The translations under genes were made by a program, and so were the position numbers. Source: Pirellulaceae bacterium (GTDB taxonomy: Bacteria > Planctomycetota > Planctomycetia > Pirellulales > Pirellulaceae). From it: a DNA stretch of 40,618 bases. Positions 24,123 through 35,135 of the stretch are shown here, piece after piece. Positions within the stretch are counted from its first letter, which is position 1, and each line of letters starts with the position of its first letter. Location: assembly GCA_011087765.1 (NCBI GenBank), contig JAALLA010000001.1, positions 25,828 through 66,445 of the forward strand, read 5' to 3'. The notes beneath the pieces were generated by a model, which saw only the letters and a list, made by a program, of their open reading frames with translations, was not told the DNA's origin and made no database searches.

Positions 24123-24335
24123 ATGATCAAGCCACTGAATACGCCCCAACTTTCTGCTGCTAAGAACCGAACTGGTTTGCAGAGTATTTCTGACTTGCTA
24201 CCAAGATTGATCCGACAATACGAAATTCAGGCAGAGATGTTGCGGTGCCGGGAAGAGGTGACGCGACCGCGCTCAGCGGTGGCGATTGAGGGAAGTGTCG
24301 CCATTGAACAAGGTAAGTTCACCTGGTACGAGTGA
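24123..24335 (+). CDS. Small hypothetical protein (70 aa)
   Basis: A 70-residue soluble protein without signal peptide or membrane helix. The middle is a charged predicted helix (LQSISDLLPRLIRQYEIQAEMLRCREEV), the end beta-like (AVAIEGSVAIEQGKFTWYE). GGGAG lies about nine bases before the ATG at 24123. The helix and length could suit a small regulator or adaptor, but I recognise no family. It is convergent with the alpha/beta hydrolase gene, 20 bases between stops, and has an operator-like palindrome upstream. Confidence 0.5.
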   Translation: MIKPLNTPQLSAAKNRTGLQSISDLLPRLIRQYEIQAEMLRCREEVTRPRSAVAIEGSVAIEQGKFTWYE

Positions 24336-24355
24336 GTTTTATTTAGCCACGACAT

Positions 24356-25171
24356 TTAGCGTTGGCAGAACTGACTTGAGTTTAGAAATCCTAGAACTTG
24401 ATCGTTAAATGATTCAGGTTGCTCGAGTGGAGTGAGATGCCCCGCTTTTTTGATTTCGATGAATTGGGCATTGGGAAGTAATGCGGCGTTGCTACTCATT
24501 TCTTGCGTTGTTGTAATTTCATCGTACTCGCCGCCGACAAACAAGGCGGGGCAATCAATCATGGGCAACCACGATGTTGCATCGGTTCGAGCGGACATTG
24601 CAATTTGTCCAGCGGCGATCGAATCTGGTGATGTCTGCTCAATCATCTTTTCGACAGTGGGTTGGAGGGAGCTTGTCTGTTCCTGCGAGCCACTGCTTAG
24701 CAGGCGAGGTGCCATTTGCCGAGCTAGGAGTTGTGTTCCGGTTTTGAAAATTGATTTTGCCGCAATCTTTCTGCCACGAGCGACTTCTGGGGTGTCGTTG
24801 GCGGCACGCGTGTTGCAGGCAACCACTCCGCTTATTTTTTCTGGGTACTGTTTCCAGAATTCCCAACCGATGTAGCCCCCCATCGAGAGTCCGCAGAAAA
24901 TTACGCTCTCCAGGACATTCAATACGTCCAACATTTCAGATAGATCACGCGCATGGTCGCGGAGGTGAAGGCGAGGCTGGCTGCACTGACTTAGTCCAAA
25001 GCCGGCGAGGTCAGGGCAAATGACACGGTGAGATTTCGAAAATTCCAAAATTTGGGAATTCCACATTGTTTGATTCAGTGGAAAGCCATGGATCAGCAAC
25101 ACCGGAGGGCCTTGGCCCATGTCGACGACGTTAATCTGAGAATCTCGGACGGCAAGTTTTTTTTTAAGCAT
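24356..25171 (-). CDS. Alpha/beta-fold hydrolase
   Basis: A 271-residue alpha/beta hydrolase of the esterase/haloperoxidase/MhpC type, probably cytoplasmic (no signal peptide). The nucleophile elbow is GLSMGG with Ser96; the oxyanion loop is HGFPLNQTMW (28-37). The acid is probably Asp217 (GGEYDEI) and the base His245 (AGHLTPLEQP). The AGHLTPLEQPESFN end and the GFGLSQ segment are typical of the 3-oxoadipate enol-lactonase-like branch, but specificity cannot be read. It starts 16 bases after the stop of the DUF2752 gene and is probably co-transcribed with it. The encoded length matches the family. Confidence 0.9.
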   Translation of the reverse strand: MLKKKLAVRDSQINVVDMGQGPPVLLIHGFPLNQTMWNSQILEFSKSHRVICPDLAGFGLSQCSQPRLHLRDHARDLSEMLDVLNVLESVIFCGLSMGGYIGWEFWKQYPEKISGVVACNTRAANDTPEVARGRKIAAKSIFKTGTQLLARQMAPRLLSSGSQEQTSSLQPTVEKMIEQTSPDSIAAGQIAMSARTDATSWLPMIDCPALFVGGEYDEITTTQEMSSNAALLPNAQFIEIKKAGHLTPLEQPESFNDQVLGFLNSSQFCQR

Positions 25172-25187
25172 CTTCTCGAGGTAGTAA

Positions 25188-25688
25188 TTATTGAAAGCGA
25201 GTCAGCGTGCAAATCCAATTGGCTAAGAGGATTACCGCAACCGCCATGGGTATCCAGTAGATGAAGGGCCAGTAGAGAGCAGATTTTTCTTGTGTGATTC
25301 TCCAAATCTGCAGGGTATGCCAGGGTATTTGAATTGCCACAAATAAGTAGATTACAAAGCTGGCGTGGTTAAATTTCCAGGCCTCATTTAATTGTCCATG
25401 GCTGATGCAGATAAACGCTCGCGTGAGTCCGCACCCGGGGCAATCCACTCCAAGCAATCGTCTGCTTGAGCAGGAGTCGGGAAGTGGGCTACTAAATCCC
25501 GGAAGGAAAACAGCTTGTTTGCCATCGGTGCTCATGAGGAATGAAAGCAGAATGATTAGGGAAGCGAAAGACAAAAAAATCAAATGTCCGATTTTGTCAA
25601 CTTGCTGGTAACTTCCAAAGTTTGCAGGTGCCGAGGGTTCCGCCTCATTTTCCATAGCTGCGTCGGCGGTTTTGTTAGGATTGTTCAC
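25188..25688 (-). CDS. DUF2752 membrane protein
   Basis: A 166-residue membrane protein with the DUF2752 signature: DCPGCGLTRAFICISHG, with two Cys flanking Pro-Gly, then a short helix and an FNHASFVIYLFVAIQIPW segment. A polar N-terminus (about 35 residues) precedes three predicted transmembrane helices (about 36-52, 107-122 and 141-160). The family function is unknown; the paired cysteines near the membrane suggest redox or metal chemistry. The start is a GTG at 25688; an ATG at codon 12 (25655) is possible, and neither has a clear ribosome site. It precedes the hydrolase in a likely two-gene unit and diverges from the PSD1-type gene. Confidence 0.85.
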   Translation of the reverse strand: MNNPNKTADAAMENEAEPSAPANFGSYQQVDKIGHLIFLSFASLIILLSFLMSTDGKQAVFLPGFSSPLPDSCSSRRLLGVDCPGCGLTRAFICISHGQLNEAWKFNHASFVIYLFVAIQIPWHTLQIWRITQEKSALYWPFIYWIPMAVAVILLANWICTLTRFQ

Positions 25689-25844
25689 GCGTTAATCAAG
25701 AGACCTTGCACTTCTTGTTGCGAATAATAATTCGCCCATTGTATGGAAAAAACTAAATGTGATCGTAAACTGAAAATCGTTTAGGTACAATATTGTTGGA
25801 AATAATCCGTTGTTTCAAGATTCATTATTCAATAAAGAACTAAA

Positions 25845-28800
25845 ATGGTTTTTCCTGTTTGTTTTTTGTCTCCCCGCCCGGTAGTTGGGCTGATGAGTTT
25901 TATTCTTGTGGCTGGAGCTTTGAATGTTCCAGGATTTGCGAAGCAGGAATCTGAATCGGAATTTTTTGAATCTCGAATTCGCCCCGTATTGGTTGAGCAC
26001 TGTTACGAGTGCCACAACAGTTCAAGCCAAGCAGAAGCGGAACTGGCGGTAGATTGGCGGCAGGGCATCCGAGCCGAAACGGAGCACGGTACGGGTGTTG
26101 TGCCAGGGAATTCTGACGAAAGCCTTTTGTTGAAGGTAATCAAACATCAAGTCGAGGGGCTTGAGATGCCCGAAGGGGGCGTCAAGCTGGAACCGGGGGT
26201 GATTGCTGATTTCGAAAAGTGGATTAACCAGGGGGCGTATGATCCGCGGGAAAAACCACCTTCTTCGGAAGAGTTGGAAGAGGCGACCTCCTGGGAGGCG
26301 ACTCTGCAAGCCCGGAAAAAGTGGTGGAGCTTTCAGCCAATTTTGAAACCGGTTCTACCAGAATCGAATGACTGGTCCGATCATCCAGTGGATCGTTTTG
26401 TTTATGCCCGCGCGAAAGCCAATCAGCTTGAGGTTGCTCGCAGAGCCGAGGATGCCGTTTTAGCAAGGAGAATTACGTTTGCTTTGAACGGGCTGCCACC
26501 TGCGCCCGAACAGTTGTCGGCACTGGCGTCCGGTAAACTATCTATCGAAGCATTGGTCGATGAGTGTCTTGAGTCCGAGCATTACGGCGAACGGTTCGCA
26601 CGACATTGGATGGATCTTGTCCGATACGCGGATTCGCACGGTTCAGAGGGTGACCCTTCGATCCCGAACGCTTTTCAGTATCGGGATTATTTAATTCGAG
26701 CGTTCAACCAAGACGTGCCTTATCGCAAGCTCGTACGAGAGCATATCGCGGGTGATTTGTTGCCGAAGCCTCGTATCAATAGTGAACTTGGAATCAATGA
26801 ATCAGCGATTGGGCCAGCGCATTGGCGTTTGTGTTTTCATGGTTTTGCTCCCACCGATGCACTTGATGAAAAAGTACGGTTTACCGATGACCAAATCAAC
26901 GTTTTTGGAAAAGCATTTTTAGGGCTGACAATATCTTGCGCACGTTGCCACGATCATAAATTTGATGCCATCAGTCAGGCTGATTATTACGCTCTGTTTG
27001 GTGTCATAGGTTCGACAAGGCCTGCCATGCGAGATGTAACGATTGACTCTCGGCGGTTAAACGCCAAATCAAAGCTCGTTGCGACCAAGGAAAAAATTAA
27101 GGCGAATCTTGCGACCGCTTGGTTGGAGCGAGTGAAGCAGTTGCGGGGGGAGTTTCTTTCTCAAGATGAATCGCTGAAAAATGATTCCAAGAAAGCGTCA
27201 GCACCAACTCATGGGCTGTTTCTTTGGAATCAAATGGAGCCTCATGAGGGTGATCCAGAAGCCTGGCAGACGCATTGGGGAAATTTGAAACGACAGTGGT
27301 CAGAACAAAAATCAAAGATGAGCGAAGAGCGTCGGACTGCCTCGAGTCACTGGGACTTATCCAAATCAGATGATTTTCAAACATGGTTTGGCGAAGGTTT
27401 TGATTTTTTTCAGTCGCATTCGCCGGGTCAAATGAAAATCGCTCCAGCCGGCCCTGAGGTTTTGTCGGCAATTTATCCAGGCGGTGTTTACTCTGGCCTG
27501 TTGTCGGACCGCTTGCCAGGCGTATTGGGTTCGCCACGATTTAAGGTAGATCAAAAATTGACAGCCTGGGTTCGTTGCGTTGGAGGCGGGCAGGCGACTG
27601 CGAGATACGTTGTACAAAACTATCCCCGTAACGGGACTGTTTATCCGATCAACGAGCTCAAAAACAATAATTGGCATTGGCAGCGTTTTCATCTCGATTA
27701 TTGGCAAGGTGATCAAGTGCATCTTGAATTGGCAACTGCCAAAGACGCTCCGCTTCAAGTGCGTAATTCGGATCGTTCCTGGTTGGGTGTGCGAGATGTC
27801 GTGGTTCGAAAAACAGACGCTGGGTCTCCGACAAATTATTCAATGGAACAGTGGGAGGCGATTCTGGGGGTGGACCAAAAATCCGTACCAAAATCTCTAG
27901 CCCAGTTGGGGAGTCGTTTGTGCGATGAATACGAATCGGCGATCCGGGCGTGGGCGAATGATAAATTGAATGACCCGCAAGCTTTGCTGCTCAACGCGCT
28001 GTTGAGAGATGGGATGGTGCCTAATACATCTCGCGAGCTACCATCGGTCCAGGGGTTAGTCCTTCAGTATCGAGAAATCGAGAAAGAGCTGGCGCCGCCC
28101 TTTCGAGTGCCGGGGGTTCAAGAGGCGGACTCCTTTGACCAGCGATTGATGGAGCGTGGAGATCATCGACGGCTCAAGCAGCCAGTTCCGCGTCGTTTCC
28201 TTGAAGCGATTGACTCAACTCCTTACCAAACGCAGTCCAGCGGACGGATGGAGTTGGCAGACGACTTATTTCGAACCGACAACCCGTTAACTTCGCGGGT
28301 GATTGTCAACCGAATATGGCTTTATCTGTTTGGGACGGGGTTAGTGGTCACGCCAGATAATTTTGGTCGACTCGGTGCTAAGCCAACCCATCCCGAGCTG
28401 CTCGATTTTCTAGCGACTCGAATGATTGAAGAAGAATGGTCGATCAAGAGAATGATTCGCTTCCTTGTCCTGTCAAAAACTTGGCAACAAACGTCTGAAG
28501 TGTCACCCGAATCCGCGCGTATCGATCCAGAGAACCGCTGGATTACTCACTATAATGCGAGACGATTGGATGCTGAGTCCATTCGAGATGCCATGATCGC
28601 GGCAATTGGGCAATTAGATCCAAAAATGTATGGCCCTAGTTTTTCACCCAATTCGGGTTCCAAGCGAAGAGCGGTCTATGTTAGATCCCAACGAAACAAC
28701 TTAGACAAGTTTTTGGCGGTGTTTGATTCCCCGGTCCCTTTTGCGACGACGGGTAAACGGAGTACGACAAATGTACCGGCTCAGTCACTAGCCATGATGA

Positions 28801-29924
28801 ATTCACCGTTTGTAACGGGGCTCTCTAAAAGCTGGGCCAATTCAATGAAAATAGAATTTCCTCAGGCGTCGGATCAGCAAAAAATAGAGGCGATGTTCAG
28901 GAGAGGTTTGGGGAGGCCTGTCGAGGCACAGGAGTTGGAAGTTTTGATGAATTATCTCGAATCAACGCGGAAGCTTGCGGTAAGCAAACAGCAGCAATTT
29001 GTTGAATTGTCAAAACGTCGAGAGCAACTCAATGCTCAGTTAAATTCGATTTTAGAACCTGTTCGCAAACAACTACTCGCAGCAACAGGCACGCAGAGCG
29101 TAGCCTCTGATTCTGCCAGCGTCCTCTATCGGTGGGATTTTTCGAAAGGCCTAAAGGACAGTCAGAAAGGCTCAAAATTAGCATTAAAGTCGGGAGCTAA
29201 AATCGAGGACGGAGCCTTAGTGTTGGACGGTCAGGGGTTTGCAGTAAGCGCACCAATTCCGGAAAAAATCCAAGAAAAAACGCTTGAGGCGTGGGTTCAG
29301 TTGGACGGTCTGGGACAGAGTGGAGGGGGGGTTATTACATTGCAAGATCTCGATGGTAGTCAATTTGATTCGATTGTTTTTGCTGAACTGAGCGAGCGAC
29401 AATGGCTCGCTGGATCTGATAATCATCGGCGAACTTTACCCTTCGACGGAGCGCAGGAACAGTCTGGCGGCGCTGGACCAATTCATCTTGCGATTACATT
29501 TGCGGCAGACGGTACGATTATTGGATACCGGAATGGAGTCCCCTATGGGCATTCAATCAAAAAAACAGGGACGGTGGTTTTCGATGCGAATCGTGCCCGA
29601 ATTGCGATTGGGATTCGACATGGGAATCAGACGTCCAGGGGACGCATGTTGCGGGGAAGAGTGTTTGATGTTCGCTTGCATAATCGAGCACTTAGCAAGG
29701 ATGAAATCGCAGCCTCATTCGCGGGGCAACCGGTTGTTTCTCAAGCCGATACCATTGCCCAGTTGTCTGACCGAGATAAAGACCGGTTCTTTTCATTAAA
29801 GAATTCGATTGAAAAAACAAGTGTCGAGATTCAAGGCCTCGAAAAAACAACGCCAACTCTGGAGCCAATGGCCCGGGTTGCCCATGCCATTTTTAACTTA
29901 AAAGAGTTTATTTATGTTCGATAA
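25845..29924 (+). CDS. PSCyt1/DUF1549/DUF1553 (PSD1) protein with LamG-like domain
   Basis: A 1359-residue secreted protein of a family abundant in planctomycetes. After a hydrophobic leader (about 1-32), a PSCyt1 cytochrome-like domain carries the haem-type motif CYECH (53-57). DUF1549 (PSCyt2) follows (about 160-400), with a second haem-like motif [10 protein letters not shown] from residue 365. DUF1553 (PSD1) occupies about 815-1060, containing [17 protein letters not shown] and [21 protein letters not shown] LamG/concanavalin-type domain (about 1090-1296) is appended but followed by an ending typical of the family ([10 protein letters not shown]). A carbohydrate-like insertion also lies between the DUF1549 and DUF1553 parts (about 500-650). 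The ATG at 25845 has a weak ribosome site; TACAAT at 25786-25791 may be a -10 element. The gene overlaps the DUF1501 gene by 11 bases. Confidence 0.92.
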   Translation: MVFPVCFLSPRPVVGLMSFILVAGALNVPGFAKQESESEFFESRIRPVLVEHCYECHNSSSQAEAELAVDWRQGIRAETEHGTGVVPGNSDESLLLKVIKHQVEGLEMPEGGVKLEPGVIADFEKWINQGAYDPREKPPSSEELEEATSWEATLQARKKWWSFQPILKPVLPESNDWSDHPVDRFVYARAKANQLEVARRAEDAVLARRITFALNGLPPAPEQLSALASGKLSIEALVDECLESEHYGERFARHWMDLVRYADSHGSEGDPSIPNAFQYRDYLIRAFNQDVPYRKLVREHIAGDLLPKPRINSELGINESAIGPAHWRLCFHGFAPTDALDEKVRFTDDQINVFGKAFLGLTISCARCHDHKFDAISQADYYALFGVIGSTRPAMRDVTIDSRRLNAKSKLVATKEKIKANLATAWLERVKQLRGEFLSQDESLKNDSKKASAPTHGLFLWNQMEPHEGDPEAWQTHWGNLKRQWSEQKSKMSEERRTASSHWDLSKSDDFQTWFGEGFDFFQSHSPGQMKIAPAGPEVLSAIYPGGVYSGLLSDRLPGVLGSPRFKVDQKLTAWVRCVGGGQATARYVVQNYPRNGTVYPINELKNNNWHWQRFHLDYWQGDQVHLELATAKDAPLQVRNSDRSWLGVRDVVVRKTDAGSPTNYSMEQWEAILGVDQKSVPKSLAQLGSRLCDEYESAIRAWANDKLNDPQALLLNALLRDGMVPNTSRELPSVQGLVLQYREIEKELAPPFRVPGVQEADSFDQRLMERGDHRRLKQPVPRRFLEAIDSTPYQTQSSGRMELADDLFRTDNPLTSRVIVNRIWLYLFGTGLVVTPDNFGRLGAKPTHPELLDFLATRMIEEEWSIKRMIRFLVLSKTWQQTSEVSPESARIDPENRWITHYNARRLDAESIRDAMIAAIGQLDPKMYGPSFSPNSGSKRRAVYVRSQRNNLDKFLAVFDSPVPFATTGKRSTTNVPAQSLAMMNSPFVTGLSKSWANSMKIEFPQASDQQKIEAMFRRGLGRPVEAQELEVLMNYLESTRKLAVSKQQQFVELSKRREQLNAQLNSILEPVRKQLLAATGTQSVASDSASVLYRWDFSKGLKDSQKGSKLALKSGAKIEDGALVLDGQGFAVSAPIPEKIQEKTLEAWVQLDGLGQSGGGVITLQDLDGSQFDSIVFAELSERQWLAGSDNHRRTLPFDGAQEQSGGAGPIHLAITFAADGTIIGYRNGVPYGHSIKKTGTVVFDANRARIAIGIRHGNQTSRGRMLRGRVFDVRLHNRALSKDEIAASFAGQPVVSQADTIAQLSDRDKDRFFSLKNSIEKTSVEIQGLEKTTPTLEPMARVAHAIFNLKEFIYVR

Positions 29925-31377
29925 AGCCCAAGCGAAGCGCGTACTTTCGCGCCGGCAAATGTTGCGACAGACATCGACTGGATTTGGTCTGCTCGCGTTA
30001 CAGGCGATGATGTCGGATAGCGGATACGCGATGCCATTTAAATCATTAAATGCGTCCGGAGTGGCCAATGACAAGGTCCCAGTTTCCCATCACGCGGCTA
30101 AGGCAAAGCATGTGATTTTTTGTTACATGTCGGGTGGAGTGTCCCACGTGGATTCTTTTGATCCCAAGCCACGACTGCAACAGGAAAATGGTAAGCCAAT
30201 GCCGATGAAGGTGGAGCGCACGCAGTTCAATCAAAACGGCAATGTGATGGCGTCTCCGTTTAAATTTAAGAACTGGGGGGAGTCCGGTCTGTCAATCAGT
30301 TCGATGTTCCCGAAGATTGGAGAGCTTGCCGATGAGCTTGCGGTCGTTCGATCCATGACGACAGCGGTCAACGAGCATGCTCAAGGAAATTACGCGATGC
30401 ACACGGGTTTTCCATTCATTGGGCATCCAAGTGCGGGCGCATGGTGCAACTATGGACTCGGTACTGAGAACGAGAATTTACCTGGGTTCGTGGTGCTGCA
30501 AAGTGGAGGCGCGGTGGTGCCCCATGGCGGTGTAGGGTTGTTTAGCAATGGGTTTCTTCCCGCGCAGAATCAGGGTTCGATCATTCAAGCAGATCGTAGT
30601 CCTGCGGTAGGCAACATTCGACCGAGTCTAGGTTTGCGGGATCAGCGCAATCATCTGGATCTAATTCAGCAGTTAGACAAGTCGTATCAGGCAAATGCAA
30701 ATCACGCGGGAGTCGAGGCAGCAATACGAAATTATGAAACTGCGTTTGAGATGCAGACAGCAGTGCCAGAGATATGTGATCTATCGAGAGAAACCGAAAC
30801 AACTCGGGAGATGTATGGATTAAATTCCCCAGAGACTGATAAGGCAGCCTACGGGCGCCAATGTCTGTTAGCGCGTCGGCTGGTTGAGTCGGGGGTACGG
30901 TTCATCGAATTGAGTTGCATTACCAAAGGAATTGGTGCGGGCGGAGCGGCCAACCCATGGGACCAGCACGGCGCGCTGGAAAAAGGTCACGGGGCGATGG
31001 CGAATCAGGTGGATCAACCAATTGCAGCGCTGATTGCAGATCTTAAACAGCGGGGCCTGTTAAAAGATACACTGATTATTTGGGCGGGAGAATTTGGCCG
31101 TACACCTTTTTCGCAGGGATCCAACGGGCGGGATCACAATCCTTTTGGGTTTAGTATTTGGATGGCGGGAGGTGGTGTAAAGGGTGGAACTGCTTACGGT
31201 GCGACCGATGAATTTGGTTATCACGCGATTGAAAATCCTTGCAATGTTTACGATCTGTGGGCGACTGTGCTGTATCAGCTCGGCATTGACCACGAGCGAT
31301 TGACGTACCGATACGCGGGAAGAGATGTCCGTTTGACGGATGTTCATGGCAATGTGCTGCATGACATCCTCGCGTGA
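29914..31377 (+). CDS. DUF1501 domain protein, Tat-exported
   Basis: A 487-residue DUF1501 protein, partner of the PSD1-type protein encoded just upstream. A twin-arginine leader (Ser-Arg-Arg-Gln-Met-Leu-Arg, with Arg13-Arg14) precedes a hydrophobic stretch. Landmarks match the family: [38 protein letters not shown] and the C-terminal [23 protein letters not shown], which is nearly the same as in the copy at 42-1448. It starts inside the last 11 bases of the upstream gene, so translation is coupled. It has a longer insertion around 312-330 ([22 protein letters not shown]) than the first copy. Its role is unknown; an envelope or extracellular degradative function is inferred from the exported partner. 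Confidence 0.93.
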   Translation: MFDKAQAKRVLSRRQMLRQTSTGFGLLALQAMMSDSGYAMPFKSLNASGVANDKVPVSHHAAKAKHVIFCYMSGGVSHVDSFDPKPRLQQENGKPMPMKVERTQFNQNGNVMASPFKFKNWGESGLSISSMFPKIGELADELAVVRSMTTAVNEHAQGNYAMHTGFPFIGHPSAGAWCNYGLGTENENLPGFVVLQSGGAVVPHGGVGLFSNGFLPAQNQGSIIQADRSPAVGNIRPSLGLRDQRNHLDLIQQLDKSYQANANHAGVEAAIRNYETAFEMQTAVPEICDLSRETETTREMYGLNSPETDKAAYGRQCLLARRLVESGVRFIELSCITKGIGAGGAANPWDQHGALEKGHGAMANQVDQPIAALIADLKQRGLLKDTLIIWAGEFGRTPFSQGSNGRDHNPFGFSIWMAGGGVKGGTAYGATDEFGYHAIENPCNVYDLWATVLYQLGIDHERLTYRYAGRDVRLTDVHGNVLHDILA

Positions 31378-31451
31378 TTTAAGAAAATCTGATTACAGCA
31401 GAACGTTGCTCTCGGTTTACAACCCGTTGGTTGGGCATTGATCGATTGAGT

Positions 31452-33362
31452 TTATTGATCGTGCCAAAATCTTGGAGCAAAGAGGACAAGGATTGGAAAC
31501 ACCTCTAGTCTGCCGAGCATCATTAGCCAGATGAACAATGATTTGGAAGGCACGCTGAAATTTGCGTAGTTCTCAGTGGACCCAATCACGCCGAGGCCAG
31601 GCCCGATGTTGTTAAGCGTTGAAGCGACGGCACTTGCTGAATCAATCAGTTTGTTTTGTTGGTTCGTCCCCCAGGTAAGGTCTGATTCAAACGCGATGAC
31701 AAACAAAAAACCAAAGGCAAAGAGGGCAATGATGAGTCCAAAATAGACAAGAATCGAATGACGCAGCGATTGGTCTTCGGTCGCCTTGCCGCCCAGTTTC
31801 AGCAGACGCACTTCTTTGGGTTGAAAGGAACCTTCAACCTCCATTCTTAAGATTTTGAAAAATAAGATATGGCGAATCACTTTCATGCCTCCACCGGTGC
31901 TGCCAGCGCATCCACCGACGAACATCAGTAACAGCAGTAGTCCTCGACCAAACTGATTCCATTGATCAAAATCTGCCGTTCCATAGCCTGTCGTGGTGAT
32001 GATGGAAACGACTTGAAACAGGCTATTTCGAAACGCGGTTTCAAACGGCTGGAAGTCAACGTTTCCGGCACGCATGCCAAAAACGACAATCGAAATAGTC
32101 GCACAGGCGATGATGGCAAGATAGGTGCGGAACTCGAGATCAAAAAATAGATTTTTTAGTTTTCCTCGGAGGACGAGGAACAGCAGTAAGAAATTTGCGC
32201 CTGCCAAGGTCATGAAGAGGATGACCACATATTCAATCGCTCGTCCATTAAGACCCTGGTGGAAGAAATGACCAAGGCTGTCGTTGTAGGTGCTAAACCC
32301 CCCGGTGGCCATTGTCGCGAAGGCATGGCAAATGGAATCAAAGGGCGACATCCCAAGGAAAAATAGAATGACCGCAAGGATGATATTGAGAAAGAGGTAC
32401 ATGCCCGCAAACCGCCAGGCGGTATGTTGCATTCTTGCCCGGGAGCTTTCTTGAGTAGGCCCGGGCATTTCGGTTCTCATTAAAGCTTTGCCCGCAGATC
32501 CCTGGCCTAGCAATACCACGAATAAGACGATGATTCCTAAACCACCGAGGAAGTGAGTGCTGGCTCTCCAGAACAGAATACAGTGGGGCACGAGATGGGG
32601 ATCTTCTAGATCACAAATAACGGTCGCTCCGGTAGTGCTAAAACCTGATTGGGATTCGAACAGAGAGTCAATTAGTCCCATTTTCACCCACTTCAATCGA
32701 TAATGGGTCGCACGATCTGCGGGAGCAGACGACTCTTCACCGGGTCCGATTAGCCATTTATTCCATACTGATTTTTGCTTGAGCCGGGAGAATACGGCGG
32801 GCGCATCGGAAAGTCCCGTCGCTTCGATGAATTCCCGAGTCGACAGTCCCCGAGCTGTCGCGGTGGCGAGTGTTTCAAGGACGACTAAATTCTCAGCGTC
32901 TGCCTGACTAGCTGAATCTAGAACTCCCTTGTTTTTCCATTGGTCGGTTTCTCGCCAGGTCTCCCAGGCTCTCCAGTGCGATGAGGCGACGACAACTGTA
33001 TCGGGGTTATGGAAGACTCTAATGGATGGCCCTCGGCTCGTGCCGCTAAAAATATAGGGCATGGCGCCTAGCACGCTCGCCAGCACCCAGCTGAGGCCGA
33101 CGATCGCCATCGCTTCTTTGCGGTATATTTTTGCATTTCCAGCCGAGCGGCCGTATTGAAACATCAACCCACCCAGAATCCAGCAAATGACTGCACTGTA
33201 AATCAGTCCCCAAATGCCGTTGCTCTCAAGCTGAGTTGCTTTCACCGTTGCATCGGTATGGGTTCCAATATTTGGATCGGCCCAAATCAAACTGAACAAC
33301 ATAAAAGTGCCGATCAGAATCGTGAGCACGCCCAGCAATTTGGAAAGGATTCGAAAATTCAT
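31452..33362 (-). CDS. TrkH-family potassium uptake protein with large insertion
   Basis: A 636-residue potassium transporter subunit (usual TrkH about 480-500). All four selectivity-filter loops are visible: [34 protein letters not shown] and [11 protein letters not shown]. The extra length is mainly a roughly 120-residue insertion, residues 109-228, between the second helix (GAMPYIFSG) and the first filter loop ([14 protein letters not shown]). The inserted part is soluble and charged, with a helical segment [22 protein letters not shown], and should face the periplasm. TrkH normally works with the cytoplasmic gating protein TrkA, which is absent here. The start is the ATG at 33362; a TTG at 33404 is in frame. 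The upstream gene encodes a small membrane protein and may be co-transcribed. Confidence 0.92.
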   Translation of the reverse strand: MNFRILSKLLGVLTILIGTFMLFSLIWADPNIGTHTDATVKATQLESNGIWGLIYSAVICWILGGLMFQYGRSAGNAKIYRKEAMAIVGLSWVLASVLGAMPYIFSGTSRGPSIRVFHNPDTVVVASSHWRAWETWRETDQWKNKGVLDSASQADAENLVVLETLATATARGLSTREFIEATGLSDAPAVFSRLKQKSVWNKWLIGPGEESSAPADRATHYRLKWVKMGLIDSLFESQSGFSTTGATVICDLEDPHLVPHCILFWRASTHFLGGLGIIVLFVVLLGQGSAGKALMRTEMPGPTQESSRARMQHTAWRFAGMYLFLNIILAVILFFLGMSPFDSICHAFATMATGGFSTYNDSLGHFFHQGLNGRAIEYVVILFMTLAGANFLLLFLVLRGKLKNLFFDLEFRTYLAIIACATISIVVFGMRAGNVDFQPFETAFRNSLFQVVSIITTTGYGTADFDQWNQFGRGLLLLLMFVGGCAGSTGGGMKVIRHILFFKILRMEVEGSFQPKEVRLLKLGGKATEDQSLRHSILVYFGLIIALFAFGFLFVIAFESDLTWGTNQQNKLIDSASAVASTLNNIGPGLGVIGSTENYANFSVPSKSLFIWLMMLGRLEVFPILVLFAPRFWHDQ

Positions 33363-33434
33363 GTGATCCGTCGGATGGTCGGAGGCTTTCTCTGAATCTT
33401 GCAAGAGCTATCAAACGTTGGCAGCTCAACAAGT

Positions 33435-33938
33435 TTAATGTTCAGGAGTTGTATCGATCAATCGATTGGCTGAAATTTTAGCGCCAATCAACAGGCTTGC
33501 TGGAAAGCAAAGCAAATATACGAGTGTCATTGTTTTCTTTGCGGGAGCGTCCTGGATGATTGTTTGCAAATGCATGACAAACATCAAAACAGCAACAAAG
33601 ACTGCATGCGGGAAAAAAGCGAATGGTGCGGTGCGTACAACCAGCCATCCGATCATGGCACATAACACGCAATTTAAAACGACAGCGAGGCAGAACATTG
33701 GAATCGGAATGGCAAACCAAGGATCGGATGCCATAATCTTTTCTTGTTCTTCCGGTGCGAGACTTAAGAAATTTACAAAACTGGGAAACAGCAAATAACC
33801 TAATAATAAAAACGTTGAGAAAAGCGACAGCACTGTCATTACATAACCGGAAGCAACCGTGAGGAAACTTCGCAGTAACATGGCGGGTGGCAAGGATGGT
33901 TGAGACATGCGAGTTTCTGATGCTTGTGAAAATCGCAT
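33435..33938 (-). CDS. Hypothetical four-helix membrane protein
   Basis: A 167-residue integral membrane protein with four predicted helices: LRSFLTVASGYVMTVLSLFSTFLLLGYLLF, IPIPMFCLAVVLNCVLCAMIGWLVV, FPHAVFVAVLMFVMHL and MTLVYLLCFPASLLIGAKI. A loop EEQEKIMASDPWF lies between the first two. I know no family. It sits about 70 bases upstream of TrkH on the same strand, so a role with that transporter is possible but not shown. The ATG at 33938 is used; an in-frame ATG at 33908 is equally possible because neither has a clear ribosome site. Confidence 0.75.
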   Translation of the reverse strand: MRFSQASETRMSQPSLPPAMLLRSFLTVASGYVMTVLSLFSTFLLLGYLLFPSFVNFLSLAPEEQEKIMASDPWFAIPIPMFCLAVVLNCVLCAMIGWLVVRTAPFAFFPHAVFVAVLMFVMHLQTIIQDAPAKKTMTLVYLLCFPASLLIGAKISANRLIDTTPEH

Positions 33939-33998
33939 TGTAAGCCAGTTGCCGCGAGGCTTGAACCCGAGTAATCCTAGCCGGTGGCGGCAATGGGC

Positions 33999-34649
33999 CT
34001 ATCGTTTTTCAGTTTCCAAATTCTTGTCCGCAATGTTTTGGCCCGTTAATTGCTGTTTTTCAAACACGATCATTGCATCGCAGTCTTGAAGGTCCTGGCC
34101 AAGGGTCACGGCAGTGACGAATCGATTCCCCTCGGCAAAAAATTTCAGAAAAGATTCAGTCTTGGCAATTGTACCGTTGGGCAGCGTTTCCGATGTCTCT
34201 ACGAGCAAGCCATCGACACGTGTTTCAAGAACTCGCCAGTTTCCTTGAGAACCATCCCGCATCACCTGGCCATCCATCGAGACCATTTCTAAATCGTTTT
34301 CGAGTGTGCCGTCTGACCTATACTCAACCGCCATGATGGTCGAAAGAAAGCTGGTGGCTTTGGCAAGGACAAGTTCCTGTTGCGCTGGAGTCAGTGAGGA
34401 GATTTTTTGTGTCAGTTTGGCTTGATCAAGAACGGCATTGCCGAGCCAGATTCCTGGCAACTCATTCAAATTAGGTTGGGTCTCGCCTGCGATTGCCGCT
34501 GAGTTGGGTGCAGGAGCGACTTGGGATTTGAGCTCTGCAGTCGGGTTCTGTTCCAATGTCGGTTCAGAGCAACCCGGCGTACCAGCCAGTGAGCCCGCGA
34601 GTAATAAACTGAATAAAATGATCGTTCTTGAGGATCTATTTTTCAACAT
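33999..34649 (-). CDS. Hypothetical lipoprotein
   Basis: A 216-residue secreted protein. The leader MLKNRSSRTIILFSLLLAGSLAGTPGC ends in a Cys27 preceded by Thr-Pro-Gly, a weak but plausible lipobox. A disordered Pro/Ala/Ser segment follows, then a domain starting at GIWLGNAVLDQ with a beta pattern: MAVEYRSDGTLENDLEM, GSQGNWRVLETRVDGLLVET and FLKFFAEGNRFVTAV. The G-x-W...F-x-x-D/N-G-x-L...G-x-W-x-hydrophobic plan resembles small planctomycete 'GTW' proteins and is shared with its neighbour at 34686-35135. I infer both are related beta-barrel lipoproteins. Function unknown. Confidence 0.75.
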   Translation of the reverse strand: MLKNRSSRTIILFSLLLAGSLAGTPGCSEPTLEQNPTAELKSQVAPAPNSAAIAGETQPNLNELPGIWLGNAVLDQAKLTQKISSLTPAQQELVLAKATSFLSTIMAVEYRSDGTLENDLEMVSMDGQVMRDGSQGNWRVLETRVDGLLVETSETLPNGTIAKTESFLKFFAEGNRFVTAVTLGQDLQDCDAMIVFEKQQLTGQNIADKNLETEKR

Positions 34650-34685
34650 GGTAAACTCCCTTTCACCACGAAATAAGCAATCGCT

Positions 34686-35135
34686 TTATGGCTGTTTTGT
34701 AAATTTAATTTTTGTTCGGGTGCCAGCCATGTTGGGCGGCACGAGTTTAATGGTCGTTGGGTTGATGAAATTAATTTCGTGTTCGGATTGCTGGCTTTGA
34801 ATGTCACACGACACGACCATTTTATCGGACGATTCATCGTAGGAAATGAATTTCCACGTCCCAATTTTACCCTGATCAATCTCGCCCATTTTTGTTGACG
34901 TTTCTAATTGCCCATTCCAACTGAATCGAATCAACATTTTTGGTGGTCCGGGATTGACTGAAAAATCAGAAGGGTCGAGTGCTGCATCGAGGTCGTCTTC
35001 ATTGATCCGCTCCATCACCGTATCGGCTTGTTGGATCCCCCAAGTCCCTATGATTTTTGAACGATTGGCATCTGTGCAGCCAATCGAAGTGCATGCAAGC
35101 ACGCTGGCAAAAATTACTTTTAGAAGAACCTGCAT
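34686..35135 (-). CDS. Hypothetical lipoprotein with a GTW-type beta domain
   Basis: A 149-residue lipoprotein. The signal peptide MQVLLKVIFASVLACTSIGC offers Cys15 (VLAC) or Cys20 (SIGC) as acylation sites. The mature domain starts IIGTW and continues with a beta-strand pattern (MLIRFSWNGQLETSTKM, GKIGTWKFISYDESSDKMVVSCDI, NFINPTTIKLVPP), consistent with a small lipocalin-like or TIGR03067-like barrel, as in the neighbour at 33999-34649, which lies 36 bases downstream on the same strand. The start at 35135 is chosen because the leader begins there; further upstream in-frame codons would add a non-leader segment. Function unknown. Confidence 0.72.
   Translation of the reverse strand: MQVLLKVIFASVLACTSIGCTDANRSKIIGTWGIQQADTVMERINEDDLDAALDPSDFSVNPGPPKMLIRFSWNGQLETSTKMGEIDQGKIGTWKFISYDESSDKMVVSCDIQSQQSEHEINFINPTTIKLVPPNMAGTRTKIKFTKQP

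Noticed and set aside
33466-33798. Plus-strand open frame antisense to the four-helix membrane protein
   Set aside because: The minus-strand product has clean transmembrane helices, while this frame encodes a basic, featureless product without a ribosome site.
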